DNA from: Thiorhodovibrio frisius
GTDB taxonomy: Bacteria; Pseudomonadota; Gammaproteobacteria; Chromatiales; Chromatiaceae
Direction of reading: 5' to 3'
DNA length: 64,000 nucleotides
Assembly: GCF_033954835.1 (NCBI RefSeq)
Contig: NZ_CP121471.1
Span: forward strand, 2,164,501 to 2,228,500
The notes beneath the pieces are model-generated. The model saw nothing but the letters and a program-made list of their open reading frames with translations. It did no database searches and was not told the DNA's origin. Both the position numbers and the translations under genes were made by a program. Below, in pieces: positions 36,587 to 45,777 of this stretch; position 1 is the stretch's first letter, and every line of letters starts with the position of its first letter.

Positions 36587-37165
36587 ATGATGAATATCCC
36601 GAATCTGCTGACCCTGCTACGGATTGGGCTGATCCCGGTGTTTATGGTCATTTTCTACCTGCCGGTCCCTTGGGCGCGGCCGGTCTGCGCGCTGGTATTC
36701 GGCGCTGCGGCCCTGACCGACCTGCTCGACGGCTACCTGGCACGCCGCTTGAACCAGACCTCACCGCTGGGCGCCTTCCTCGACCCAGTGGCGGACAAGC
36801 TCATGGTCGCCATCGCCTTGGTGCTGCTGGTGCAGACCGACCCGCGCGCCCTGCTAGCCCTGCCGGCAGCAGTCATCATCGGCCGCGAAATCACCGTCTC
36901 TGCCCTGCGTGAATGGATGGCCGAAATTGGTAGCCGAGCCAAGGTGGCGGTGTCCATGGCCGGCAAGCTCAAGACTACTGCGCAGATGATCGCCATCTTC
37001 CTGCTGATTCTGCAGGGACCGATGCTCGGACTGCCGATAGACCCCATCGGCATCGCGTTGCTCTACATTGCCGCCCTGCTAACGCTCTGGTCCATGGTGC
37101 TCTACCTGCGCGCGGCCTGGCCGAGTTTGATGGGGAAGGGCGAAAATCAGGTTTCAGATTCTTGA
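36587..37165 (+). CDS. pgsA: CDP-diacylglycerol--glycerol-3-phosphate 3-phosphatidyltransferase
   Basis: Makes phosphatidylglycerolphosphate, the first step to phosphatidylglycerol and cardiolipin, in the inner membrane. The 192-residue protein opens NIPNLLTLLRIGLIPVFM and contains the full CDP-alcohol phosphotransferase signature DGYLARRLNQTSPLGAFLDP plus VADK (DGxxAR...GxxxDxxxD). EWMAEIGSRAKVAVSMAGK and KTTAQM are PgsA-specific. ATG 36587 and 36590 are both possible. uvrC-pgsA-tRNA-Gly is a conserved order in gammaproteobacteria. Confidence 0.95.
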   Translation: MMNIPNLLTLLRIGLIPVFMVIFYLPVPWARPVCALVFGAAALTDLLDGYLARRLNQTSPLGAFLDPVADKLMVAIALVLLVQTDPRALLALPAAVIIGREITVSALREWMAEIGSRAKVAVSMAGKLKTTAQMIAIFLLILQGPMLGLPIDPIGIALLYIAALLTLWSMVLYLRAAWPSLMGKGENQVSDS

Positions 37166-37203
37166 CAGAACCCAATCATCGGCTAAAATAGCGGGCTTCC
37201 AAA

Positions 37204-37279
<76 letters not shown>

Positions 37280-37359
37280 AATTATTGGTTTTCTTCGGTA
37301 AATGCGCCGCCACGGCGCATCAGCATCGGTTCTGATCCTGGTGCATCCGGAGAAAACAC

Positions 37360-37662
37360 ATCGCCACACTCGGCGACCTTATCGAAGCCTTTCTGGCATC
37401 TCGCGAGTTCGACGCCGCGACAATCTCGCGGCTGTCGTTCTGGCAAGAGCACCTTGGCGAGCAGCCGCTTGCCGATATCACCCCCCGACGCTGTTGATGC
37501 TGCGCTGGTGCAACTGGCTGAACGCGGTCGGCTGCGTCCGATTCGCGGGCAAGGCAGCACCCAATCCGGGAAGCCGCTCTCTGGCGCGACTATCAATCGC
37601 TATGTCTCGCAGCTGGGCAGCCTGTTCGTCTATGCCCGGCGGCTGCGCCTGCTCCCAGGTCC
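37360..37662 (+). pseudogene. Integrase remnant downstream of tRNA-Gly
   Basis: Frames in this stretch encode IATLGDLIEAFLASREFDAA, RLSFWQEHLGEQPLADITP, then after a one-base insertion in a C run near 37485, DAVDAALVQLAERGRLRPI and KPLSGATINRYVSQLGSLFV plus YARRLRLLP. This is the core-binding (SAM-like) domain of a phage-type tyrosine recombinase. The catalytic domain is absent: the sequence changes to an unrelated minus-strand fragment near 37665. Confidence 0.75.
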
Positions 37663-37676
37663 CTGCGCTGGTGCCC

Positions 37677-37825
37677 GGTGACCAGTCGCGCAGGTCGGCT
37701 TGATGGAAATCCACCTCGATCCTGCAAGCCGTCGCGAGCTTGCGCGCCTTGGCCAAGGTATCTCCGCAGCCGTCCCTTGCGGTCACTTTGAGCCCCAGCT
37801 CGGCGAGCTAGGTGGCACGGTGCTC
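37677..37825 (-). pseudogene. N-terminal fragment of a TehB-like SAM-dependent methyltransferase
   Basis: The minus-strand frame reads EHRAT, an in-frame TAG at 37808-37810, then LAELGLKVTARDGCGDTLAK, ARKLATACRIEVDFHQADLR and DWSP. This is the SAM-binding part (after the glycine-rich loop) of small TehB-like methyltransferases. It ends where the integrase remnant begins. A remnant of the other half of such a protein lies at 9549-9857. Confidence 0.6.
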
Positions 37826-37841
37826 TGCGGTAATCCTCCGT

Positions 37842-37872
37842 TGGTTCTCTCCGCCGGAGGATTCCGCATTGT
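37842..37872. repeat. Intergenic inverted repeat
   Basis: AATCCTCCG (37842-37850) and CGGAGGATT (37864-37872) form a perfect nine-pair stem with a 13-base loop, 15 bp past the end of the DUF6868 gene. There is no T run; it may be a remnant repeat or stabilise a transcript end. Confidence 0.5.
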
Positions 37873-37887
37873 GCGAGACAGCGTCGA

Positions 37888-38130
37888 TCAGGCGACGATC
37901 TTAAGCGCCAGATAGGGGGTGATGGTGAAGACAATGGTCGCGATCTTGAATTGCGCCAGATACTGGAAGTAAGCCCGGCCTAGGTCCTTTTCATCCAGCC
38001 CGAAAAGCCGGGTGTGGATGCGCGTGATTGGGCCGCGCAGCACCAGCAATGCGGCAGCCGAAACCAGCAGCAGGGCGATGTTGATGATCGCGGCCCAGCC
38101 AAAGAAGGCCGTGAGTTGGTCGAGGGTCAT
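37888..38130 (-). CDS. Small membrane protein (DUF6868-like)
   Basis: An 80-residue protein with two hydrophobic stretches: GWAAIINIALLLVSAAALLV near the start and KIATIVFTITPYLALKI at the end. The middle part RIHTRLFGLDEKDLGRAYFQ, with histidine and aspartates, resembles DUF6868 proteins. Function unknown. Confidence 0.65.
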   Translation of the reverse strand: MTLDQLTAFFGWAAIINIALLLVSAAALLVLRGPITRIHTRLFGLDEKDLGRAYFQYLAQFKIATIVFTITPYLALKIVA

Positions 38131-38186
38131 GGGTTCTGTTAGCGTCTCGGGTTAGATTGATCCATCCATCCATTGAGGACGAAGAG

Positions 38187-39179
38187 ATGCATGATAACGG
38201 AAGTGATCTGCGCACCATCACTCTGCATAACGGCGTGGCCATGCCAAGCCTGGCCTTTGGTTGCGCCTTCGGCGATTGGGTCGGACGGACAGCCTTCCAG
38301 GGATTTCTGCCGGAGCAGGCATGGCGGGCCATCAGCTTGGCGCTGGACAACGGCTATCGCGCCTTTGATGGCGCTCGCGTCTATGGGACCGAACGGATTC
38401 TCGGCACCTTGCTCGGCCAGCGCTTTGCCAGCGGCGAACTGAGCCGCGAGGAACTGTTCATCACCACCAAGCTGGCCCATCCCGCCGCGCCGCCGCATAT
38501 CAACATCTCCCACCGTCGCACCTGGGATGCCGACAAGGTCGAGGACATCGCCCAGAAAGTGCGCGACGACATGGTCGATACCCTGGACGATCTGGGTCTT
38601 GGCTATGTCGATCTGCTGCTGATGCACTGGCCGGGCAGTTTCAGTGAGAACACCACCGGTGATCCGGACTTCCCGCGCAAGGCGCGCGCGACCATCTGGC
38701 GCACCTTCTGCGAGCTGGCCGACAAGGGCGCGGCGCGAGCCATTGGCGTATCCAACTTCACCATCGGGCATCTGCGTCAGCTGATGGAAGACGTGCCCGA
38801 GTCTGAGCGCCGGCCCACCGTCAACCAGGTCGAGATCCATCCTTACTGTCGCGACCCGCAACTCGAGACCTTCTGCCGCGAGCAGGGCATCGTCGTCACC
38901 GCTTATGCGCCATTTGCCAGCGGTGCCTTTGATCTGTTACGCAACCCGACCCTCACCGCCATCGCCGAACGTCACGGCAAGACGACCGGACAGGTCGTGC
39001 TGCGGTGGCATGTGCAGAGTGGCCGCACCGCGCTGCCCAAGACATCCAAGGCCGCGCGCATGGCCGAGAATCGCGACATCTTCGACTTCGCGCTCAGTGA
39101 CGAGGAAATTCAAGCCACTGATTCACTTGGCACTGGCGAGGCGCGCCGAACCTGCCCAGACCCCTCGTTGGTCGCCTAA
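38187..39179 (+). CDS. Aldo/keto reductase
   Basis: A 330-residue NADPH-dependent oxidoreductase with an AKR barrel. The catalytic tetrad is visible as D and Y in GYRAFDGARVYGTE, K in FITTKLAH and H in VDLLLMHWPG. Further signatures are AIGVSNFTIGHLRQL, NQVEIHPYCRDPQLETFC and the cofactor-binding ALPKTSK. A long insert between the K and H motifs (PHINISHRRTWDADKVED) is somewhat unusual. ATG 38187 follows GAGGA; substrate unknown. Confidence 0.9.
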   Translation: MHDNGSDLRTITLHNGVAMPSLAFGCAFGDWVGRTAFQGFLPEQAWRAISLALDNGYRAFDGARVYGTERILGTLLGQRFASGELSREELFITTKLAHPAAPPHINISHRRTWDADKVEDIAQKVRDDMVDTLDDLGLGYVDLLLMHWPGSFSENTTGDPDFPRKARATIWRTFCELADKGAARAIGVSNFTIGHLRQLMEDVPESERRPTVNQVEIHPYCRDPQLETFCREQGIVVTAYAPFASGAFDLLRNPTLTAIAERHGKTTGQVVLRWHVQSGRTALPKTSKAARMAENRDIFDFALSDEEIQATDSLGTGEARRTCPDPSLVA

Positions 39180-39318
39180 AGGTCCTCGTCTCGGCTGGCG
39201 TGGCTCCGGTATGGGGTTTTTACCAGGACTGGATTATTGGTTTGACCGCCGCTGTTCGCGTCGTCGAGGGGCTTTGCCGCATGTCCTTTACATGGTGGGA
39301 TTGTCCCCTGGTGCTCTT

Positions 39319-39921
39319 TCAGGTCGGCGATATCCGCGAACGCCCGATCATCAGCCCGCCAAGTAGCGCGCCAGCTGGAATGGTCACCCAGCCGAACAGG
39401 AACAAACTGAAGGCGCTGAATGCAGCCGCTCCGGCGAGTCCCTGGAAAGGGTTCATGGGTGGCTCGCCCAAGGAACTTGTCGTGCCGAACCACAGATAAT
39501 CCAGATTCGCGCTCAGAATCAGCAGGTACCAGCACAAGTAATGCGCCAGTGCGCCAGCCAGCGCGCCGGTCAAGATGCCGGCCCGGCGGCGGGTCGCTTG
39601 CCGACGCTCAATGAGCCAAAACCACAGACCAAAGCCCGTCAGGAAGGCCGCGAGAGTCGCGCAAATCGGCAACAACTGCCAGCCGTCGCCGGTGGCCGAA
39701 TAAAACGCATAACCACCGACAACCAGACCAACGGGCGCGCAGACAGCCCCGAATCGCAGCGCGCTGCCGGTCGTCTTTTCGGGCGCCGTTTTCAAGTCTT
39801 GGCCTCCAGTGTCCTGCGGGCATCCGCGATGGTGATTGCGTCGCTGACCGTGGTGTTTGTCGGCGGAGGAAGTGGCCGCCTGCAGCAGGGAAGTGTCGTT
39901 ATCTGGATTGGGCAGATTCAT
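39319..39921 (-). CDS. Predicted four-helix membrane protein
   Basis: A 200-residue protein with a polar N-terminal 60 residues and four hydrophobic helices: GAVCAPVGLVVGGYAFYS, LLPICATLAAFLTGFGLWFW, LTGALAGALAHYLCWYLLIL and AFSLFLFGWVTIPAGALLGG. The family is not recognised. Start ATG 39921 has no strong ribosome site, so the N-terminus is uncertain. Confidence 0.6.
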   Translation of the reverse strand: MNLPNPDNDTSLLQAATSSADKHHGQRRNHHRGCPQDTGGQDLKTAPEKTTGSALRFGAVCAPVGLVVGGYAFYSATGDGWQLLPICATLAAFLTGFGLWFWLIERRQATRRRAGILTGALAGALAHYLCWYLLILSANLDYLWFGTTSSLGEPPMNPFQGLAGAAAFSAFSLFLFGWVTIPAGALLGGLMIGRSRISPT

Positions 39922-40136
39922 TATCTTGTGCCATCGTGATATGACCAGTGCAAGGATGACCGGGGGACCGATCATCTGCAATGATCAGGATTTGCAGAAG
40001 AAGGCTTGGAGTAATTACTCTCCCCGTCCATGTTACTGGCAAAGTCACGGAAAATCTCAGCTGAAAAGGGTCAATCTGTTGGCGTTACGCCGACAGCCCG
40101 GCATAGAGCGACATCGCACCACCCAGGAGGTCAGAT

Positions 40137-40952
40137 TTGGATCAATCCGTCATCGTCATCACTGGCGGGACGCGTGGCATTGGTCGCGGGCTCGCGCGCG
40201 CCTTTCTGCAACGCCAGTGTCGGGTGATGATCTGCGGTCGGGATGCCGGTCGCCTCGAGCAGACCCTGGCCGAGTTCATGGCGTCCATCCCCGCAGCCGA
40301 AGGCCGGCTGCATGGACGGCTTTGTGATGTCGCCGACGCCACGAAGGTCCAGGCGCTCTGGGACGCGACCGTCGGTCATTTCGGGCGCATCGATATCTGG
40401 ATCAACAATGCCGCCATCGGCTCGCATGAAGTCGACTTCTGGCAGCACGACCCGGCCACCATCGAGAACCTGATCCGCATCAATTTGCTCGGCACCATGC
40501 AAGGCTGTCGCACCGCCGCGCGCGGCATGCTGGCGCAAGGCCATGGCCATATCTATACGCTTGAAGGCTGGGGGAGCGGCGGAGAGCGCCGCCACGGTAG
40601 CACCCTCTACGGCACCAGCAAGGCGGCGCTGCGGTATTTCACCAAGTCACTCGCCGCCGAACTGCGCGGCACACCGGTGAAACTCAGCAGCCTCAACCCC
40701 GGCGTGGTGCCGACCGACCTGCTCGCGCTCAGCATGCGACCGGAACAAGCGAAGCAGATCCGGCGCTTCATCAATATCTTCGGCGACAAGGTCGAGACCG
40801 TCGCTTCCGGACTTGCCGAGCGGGTGCTCAACAACCAACGCCACGGCGCCCGCATTCAGTGGCTACCGCCGCGACGCATGCTTATGCGACTGCTGCAAGC
40901 ACCCTTCCGCCAGCGGCGGATCATCGATCCCCGCGGGGAGAGCCCGCGTTAA
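40137..40952 (+). CDS. Short-chain dehydrogenase/reductase
   Basis: A 271-residue classical SDR: cofactor motif VITGGTRGIGRGLARAF, NADP-type CGRD, DIWINNAAIGS, and catalytic S/Y/K in the STLYGTSKAALRYF region. LEGWGSGGERRHG before the active site, and the general pattern, recall chlorophyll(ide) b reductase-like SDRs, but the assignment is tentative. The start is a TTG at 40137, six bases after a perfect AGGAGG; no ATG is suitably placed. Confidence 0.88.
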   Translation: MDQSVIVITGGTRGIGRGLARAFLQRQCRVMICGRDAGRLEQTLAEFMASIPAAEGRLHGRLCDVADATKVQALWDATVGHFGRIDIWINNAAIGSHEVDFWQHDPATIENLIRINLLGTMQGCRTAARGMLAQGHGHIYTLEGWGSGGERRHGSTLYGTSKAALRYFTKSLAAELRGTPVKLSSLNPGVVPTDLLALSMRPEQAKQIRRFINIFGDKVETVASGLAERVLNNQRHGARIQWLPPRRMLMRLLQAPFRQRRIIDPRGESPR

Positions 40953-41137
40953 TGCTGTCTAGGCGGATGACCGGGGGATTTGATGATGGAAAACAGCCTG
41001 GTCATGATGGCGTGTTGCTCCCCGGCCAGTCGTCCCCTGCGCGACAAGCCCATCACCTGTCGGCATCCCACGTGTGATGAGATCCGCCGCGCGCTACTGG
41101 AGGCAATTCTCGCCGGTGCCATCCGGCCGCAAGGGCC

Positions 41138-41236
41138 CCTGACCCAGCAGCTCCTGGGCGTTGGCGAGATCGCGATCCACGTCGCCTTGCACCGTGACGG
41201 CGCGCTGGCCTGGCCTTTGACGCGGTTGATGCGCAA
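41138..41236 (-). pseudogene. RND efflux gene fragment, near-duplicate of part of the pump at 46-49 kb
   Basis: Read on the minus strand, INRVKGQ is followed, after a frameshift, by RAVTVQGDVDRDLANAQELL. The nucleotide sequence closely follows 46835-46925 inside the intact RND gene, with a few substitutions and a four- to five-base indel. Nothing else of the gene is present. It lies just beyond the end of the restriction-modification cassette. Confidence 0.7.
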
Positions 41237-41300
41237 GACTCCGTCCCTCTCGCGTCGACAAGCCTCTGGGCTATCGATAGTCTCGCGGTTCACCTCTACC

Positions 41301-42332
41301 TCAGCGAGTTCGATATTCACGCAGCCGCGTCATTTCAACAAGATGTGGCATGTTTTGTAACGTGAACACCTTCCCTCGTGTTGCAAGCAGCAGCTTCTTC
41401 ATATCCTCTCGCCGAACGCCAAAGCCCCGGCCCGCAATACAGGCGATCACCTCGAACTTCGGATCATCGGCAGGCTGACCCTGCATGCTCAGCGCTCCAA
41501 GATGCTGGACGCGCGTCACCTTGTCCCGCGCTGTGCCGTCGTCTTCGGTCAGCTTGGCTTCGATGACGACTTTTGGATTGATCTCGTTCGGGATCACAAA
41601 GTCCGGTGCCTGGTCGAGGCCCGGCAGGCGTTCGGCTCGCTTGGTCTTGCGGAAACTGACGCCTTCTCGGCTCAGCACCTCCTCAATCGCGTTCTCGACC
41701 ACGTTTCCGACCAACTCGCTGATAGAGTCGCGATGACCGGCAAAGGGTCGGCCAAGGAAGCGTTCATAGAGCAGCACCGAGTAAGGCGCGCCCAGATCAG
41801 CGAAGTTTCGCAGGCTAATAAGACCCGCCCTGGTGTCGGGCTTGTCAATTCGGTGCAGTCGGCCCGTTTCGACGTTCGGCGCTCCTGTTTCAAGAATCAG
41901 GCACGCAGATTCAACCAAAGCGCGAATGCGGGCATCCGTGACGCCGCCTGCTTCTCGCAACCGCTGGTCGGGCTGCATCCTGATTTTGCGGTCAATGGAT
42001 CGCGCCGCGCCTTGGCTGACCTCAACACCGGTCTGCCGTGTTGCGAAATAGGCCCATTCTGGCGGTGTGAAGCCGAGCATGCAGCGCAACACAATCAGTG
42101 CCATCGGCGTCTCGTAGACGGCCGCAACAATCGGTTCGACCGTTACCTGCTCGAAACCTCGTGTCGCACGCTTGAGCGCCTCATAGCCAGCATCGAAGGT
42201 CGCGAACTCCACAAAGCCCGCGCCCTTCGGCATGACGAGAAATTCCGATGTCAGGCAGGCGAATACCTCGTCCACATAGGCGTCGAGGTTCGCGCGGATA
42301 TCGTCGAAATCGGCTTCAAAAGGGTATGGCAT
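41301..42332 (-). CDS. Putative type II-like restriction endonuclease (PD-(D/E)XK)
   Basis: A 343-residue protein paired with a DNA methyltransferase. Toward the C-terminus it contains a PD-(D/E)XK-type site: DQAPDFVIPNEINPKVVIEA followed by KLTEDDGTARDK, with D and ExK properly spaced. The N-terminal two thirds (DIRANLDAYVDEVFACL, MALIVLRCMLGFTPPEWAYF) is not recognised and may bind DNA. It starts inside the methyltransferase 3' end (17-bp overlap) behind GGAGG, so both are co-translated. Specificity unknown. Confidence 0.75.
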   Translation of the reverse strand: MPYPFEADFDDIRANLDAYVDEVFACLTSEFLVMPKGAGFVEFATFDAGYEALKRATRGFEQVTVEPIVAAVYETPMALIVLRCMLGFTPPEWAYFATRQTGVEVSQGAARSIDRKIRMQPDQRLREAGGVTDARIRALVESACLILETGAPNVETGRLHRIDKPDTRAGLISLRNFADLGAPYSVLLYERFLGRPFAGHRDSISELVGNVVENAIEEVLSREGVSFRKTKRAERLPGLDQAPDFVIPNEINPKVVIEAKLTEDDGTARDKVTRVQHLGALSMQGQPADDPKFEVIACIAGRGFGVRREDMKKLLLATRGKVFTLQNMPHLVEMTRLREYRTR

Positions 42333-44508
42333 CTTGCGCCTCCGTCGCGTTAGTGGCGGTTGGGTAAGGCTGCGGTGGCGGTTCGCTGATCGCGTCGGCG
42401 CGGAGCCCGGCGATCAACTGACCGACCTCCCCAAGCGTGGCGACACCCTCGGCGAAGCGCGCAAGCTTATCGGCCATTGATCTGGACGGTTCCCACTCAT
42501 TGCGGAGATTCCAGACGACCATGCGTGTCAGATGACCGAAGGCGATGCAGCGCGTGTCTCCCAGCGTTGGTGTTCTGCCGGCGGCGCTGAGCTGAGCGAT
42601 ATCACTTCCAATCAGTTGGCTCAGTTCCGCTGGCGTCTGACACAACCATCCGCGACGAGTGCTGCCCGTGCTGCGGCAGACAAAGACGGTGTCGATGATG
42701 GATGATGCCGTGCCGTGGATATGAATCGAGCCGCTCATCTCGGCGGGGCAAGGCAGCGACGCCGAGCAGACGAGGCCGGAATCGAGCATGGCAACACCGA
42801 CGGCGTAGTACGCCTCGATGCGGTTGTGATGGAAGGTGAACGCCAGCGGAGCGCCGGGTTTGAGTGCCTTAGCCATCCGTGCATAAACCGTGGCCAAACC
42901 CTGGGCGAAATCCGCCAAGGCGCGCTTTTGGGTCAGGTTGCCGGTCAACTCGTGCCGTGAGTGGGTCGAATCGCGATCGAATCCCTCCGATTCAGGACCG
43001 ACCAATCGGCGCAGCCAGACGTAGCAAAAATCCATCAGCTCGGCGTATTGGACGTTGCCGAAGTACGGCGGATCGGTGAAGACGGCGTCCAGACTGGCTT
43101 CCGGTAACTCGGCCTCCGTAGCGCTTGTGCAGCTTAATCGGATGCCGCGAGGCTCCGCGCCGCTCCGCCGTTCACCAAGCCATTCGCCGAGGATCGGAAC
43201 CTGTCGCTTGCGGCCGCCCTGATGGCGGAGCTCGAACGGCGCGTCGCCCCAGCGCTTGGCCTTGGCGTATTTGTCGATGATGTTCACCCAGCCCCCTGAG
43301 CCAACGCCTGCGCCGGTCCCGTTACGGATACCGAGGATATTGGATTCGCATTGGACCAGCCCGACCGGAAAGCCGTGCACCGAAAAGATATCCAAGGACT
43401 TCAGCGCCATGGTGTCGTAGCGGCAGAGCATGTTTTGATACCGCAGTAGATCGGATAGGTTGGTCGCGAGCGCGTGCCGGATGCGCTCGTCGGCAACCAT
43501 GCTGATACGCCGACAGCTGAGTTCCAACGCCAGCAGCTGTCTGGCGTTGAACAGCTCCCGATACTGGCGATAACCCCAACGCAGCAGCCTGTCGGTCTCG
43601 TCGCCAGCCGGGATTGGCTGTGGCGGCACAAAGTCCGGCGACAAGGCATCGAAATGCGCCGCCGCTTTTGCCGCGCGTGCTAGGTCGTGCTGGTCTGGCT
43701 TCTTGAAGAAACGACCCTTGTGTCGCGCCTTGCGCGCCGGGTTGTAATACTCCATTGCGAACAGTCGATGCCGCGGCGCCCCCGCGTTCGGCCTGGGATA
43801 GACATTGACCTGCCCGCAGTGCGGGCAGTCGCAGCGATTACGCTTAGCCGGGCCGGCGGTCGTCAGCGCGGTTCCGCAGGCGGCACATGCCCCCGGATGC
43901 TTGCGGTCATCCACCTCGTTCAGTTCACCGCATCGCGAGCAAACGAGCACATTCTTCGGATGACGCCGGTTCTCGGCGAGAAGATATCCTGGGAACAGAT
44001 CGAATGGCCGACCGCAGGCCGTACAATCCTGGATCTTGACCCAAAGAAAATACTTCACCGGCACGTCCTTGTCGCCATATAGAGGGCAATCGGTCCGATA
44101 GAGGTCGCCGATCTCTTGGTCCAGCGCCTGCGCTAACGCGGTGGCGCCCGCCGCATAGGCTTCCAGGTCCAGATGCTCCAGTTCTTCACGGACGATCCAA
44201 GCGGACATCGGGTTGATATCGAACCCTTGCACATCGCAGCCGATCCGATTGGCCTCGATCAGCGGTGTGCCCCCACCCATAAAAGGGTCTGCAATCTGGA
44301 CACCGGGAAAATGGTTGGACGCATAAAAGACCTCCGCCAGCGGCCGGTCAGCGAGTTCCGACAACAGCAATCCGCGAAACAGCGTGCCCGGCCGCCGCGC
44401 GAACCATTTATGCACCGCGATAATCGGCCGATAGTTCTGCTGAATCTGCTTTTCCTTAAGCGCAAGGGCGGCAACGAACGGAACGTCGAAGTTGTGCTCG
44501 ATGGACAT
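42316..44508 (-). CDS. DUF1156-like DNA methyltransferase with zinc ribbons
   Basis: A 730-residue enzyme that should methylate adenine or cytosine amino groups. Early part: KEKQIQQNYRPIIAVHKWFA and RRPGTLFR (DUF1156-like), then the SAM motif DPFMGGGTPLIEANRIG and later the catalytic DPPY in AVFTDPPYFGNVQYAELMDF, giving an I-then-IV order. Between them is a cysteine-rich insert with four CxxC pairs (CTACGRP, CSRCGEL, CAACGTA, CPHCGQ), likely zinc ribbons for DNA reading. ATG 44508 is chosen by similarity; the frame is open to 44718. Followed by the endonuclease gene. Confidence 0.85.
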   Translation of the reverse strand: MSIEHNFDVPFVAALALKEKQIQQNYRPIIAVHKWFARRPGTLFRGLLLSELADRPLAEVFYASNHFPGVQIADPFMGGGTPLIEANRIGCDVQGFDINPMSAWIVREELEHLDLEAYAAGATALAQALDQEIGDLYRTDCPLYGDKDVPVKYFLWVKIQDCTACGRPFDLFPGYLLAENRRHPKNVLVCSRCGELNEVDDRKHPGACAACGTALTTAGPAKRNRCDCPHCGQVNVYPRPNAGAPRHRLFAMEYYNPARKARHKGRFFKKPDQHDLARAAKAAAHFDALSPDFVPPQPIPAGDETDRLLRWGYRQYRELFNARQLLALELSCRRISMVADERIRHALATNLSDLLRYQNMLCRYDTMALKSLDIFSVHGFPVGLVQCESNILGIRNGTGAGVGSGGWVNIIDKYAKAKRWGDAPFELRHQGGRKRQVPILGEWLGERRSGAEPRGIRLSCTSATEAELPEASLDAVFTDPPYFGNVQYAELMDFCYVWLRRLVGPESEGFDRDSTHSRHELTGNLTQKRALADFAQGLATVYARMAKALKPGAPLAFTFHHNRIEAYYAVGVAMLDSGLVCSASLPCPAEMSGSIHIHGTASSIIDTVFVCRSTGSTRRGWLCQTPAELSQLIGSDIAQLSAAGRTPTLGDTRCIAFGHLTRMVVWNLRNEWEPSRSMADKLARFAEGVATLGEVGQLIAGLRADAISEPPPQPYPTATNATEAQDAIPF

Positions 44509-44751
44509 GAAAGGATCGAAGACTCCGTTCGTTTTGTGATGGGGCGTAGGTCCGAGGCTGGCTGGGTGAATGATCCCGCTTATCGGATACAACCCCAATA
44601 CCAGCGGAGATTTGGCTCCCTGCTCCCTGCTCAGAACGCACCAACAATTGCTGAAGACAACTAGCAGAGTCTCTGTCCGCAAGCGATACCAATATCGGCT
44701 GTCCAGGAAGAAAAGCACACGCGATATCGCGACTGAAGGATCTTCGATACG

Positions 44752-45768
44752 CTAAGATTCGAGATCGAGAAACATTTGATCTCCCCTTGCGGGGAAGGCT
44801 AGCTTTATATGATTCTCAAATGTCGGCCAATCCGGAGAAATGCGCATAAGTGCAATGAGTTGCATCAAATGGTCTCTAAGGTCTGGCTGGCCTATGTCTT
44901 CGGAAAGAAACTGATGATGCTTCCATTTTCTCCTTCCTGTCCCTTCCTGCGTCGGATTCCGTGATTGCAATTCTTTCATAACGCCTGGTGGTAATTTTTC
45001 ATAAACAATTGCGTTAGTTATCTTTCCAACATAAGGCGTCCGGTTGCCGTGATTCGGCCACCGCCACTTTTTTAAGCGGTAAATCTGTTTGTAAAACTCG
45101 TCAGGAAAGCGCTTTGCCCACTTCAAGCGCTCATCAGCAAGATAACACGACAATATCTTGTTGAGTTCATCGCGGTCTCTTTCAGATTGATATCCGGTTG
45201 CTTCGTCAACAAGTGCGACGATACCGACATGAGCCAGGCCGCGCATGAGGATCTCGGCGTTCTGGGCCTTCGCGAGTTGCTGCTGCTGCAGCGCGTTGGC
45301 ATGACGGGCTTCAAGCCAGATTTCGCAGACAGCAGGCAAGGCTTCTGCGGAGTAGCCAACGACTCTCCGCTGCTTGTCGCGGTATATGACGGGCTTGAGA
45401 GGCCCATTCAGTATTTCGTCGCTGATGAAAGGCTTCAAGCGAGGCGGAGCAAGAAATACAGGCACTAAGGCCCCGTCCTCTTCAGACGCTTTCTTAAGAC
45501 GCTTCGACGCGCCGCTACGCGACCCAAGGACCCGCGTGATGCCAAACTCAGACACGACCCGCTGCCCATTGTCCAACACCGCGCAAGGGAGCTTGATATC
45601 TCCGATAGAGATCTCTCCGCGGTGTGTTGCTTTCGGAAGATCATCTTCTCCCGTGTCCTCTAACCAGCGGGCCTTTGCGGCGGAAGATGCGATTGCCGAG
45701 CGTTCTTCCGGCGAGAGTTTCTCGGCCCGCGCGATCCCACCTTGAGAGTGCTTGCGATGCCCTGGCAT
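44752..45768 (-). CDS. P63C-domain protein
   Basis: A 338-residue protein. The N-terminus is KHSQGGIARAEKLSPEERSA, a basic helical segment. The middle has GEISIGDIKLPCAVLDNGQR, GITRVLGSRSGASKRLKKAS and LPAVCEIWLEARHANALQQQ. The C-terminal part, FPDEFYKQIYRLKKWRW and TNAIVYEKLPPGVMKEL, is the P63C domain found in phage and plasmid proteins of unknown function. AGGTGG lies just before ATG 45768. The gene is more AT-rich than its neighbours, suggesting transfer. It is the first of three genes with the methyltransferase and nuclease; four copies of ATGCTTGC lie upstream. Confidence 0.8.
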   Translation of the reverse strand: MPGHRKHSQGGIARAEKLSPEERSAIASSAAKARWLEDTGEDDLPKATHRGEISIGDIKLPCAVLDNGQRVVSEFGITRVLGSRSGASKRLKKASEEDGALVPVFLAPPRLKPFISDEILNGPLKPVIYRDKQRRVVGYSAEALPAVCEIWLEARHANALQQQQLAKAQNAEILMRGLAHVGIVALVDEATGYQSERDRDELNKILSCYLADERLKWAKRFPDEFYKQIYRLKKWRWPNHGNRTPYVGKITNAIVYEKLPPGVMKELQSRNPTQEGTGRRKWKHHQFLSEDIGQPDLRDHLMQLIALMRISPDWPTFENHIKLAFPARGDQMFLDLES

Positions 45769-45777
45769 TTTGCCACC

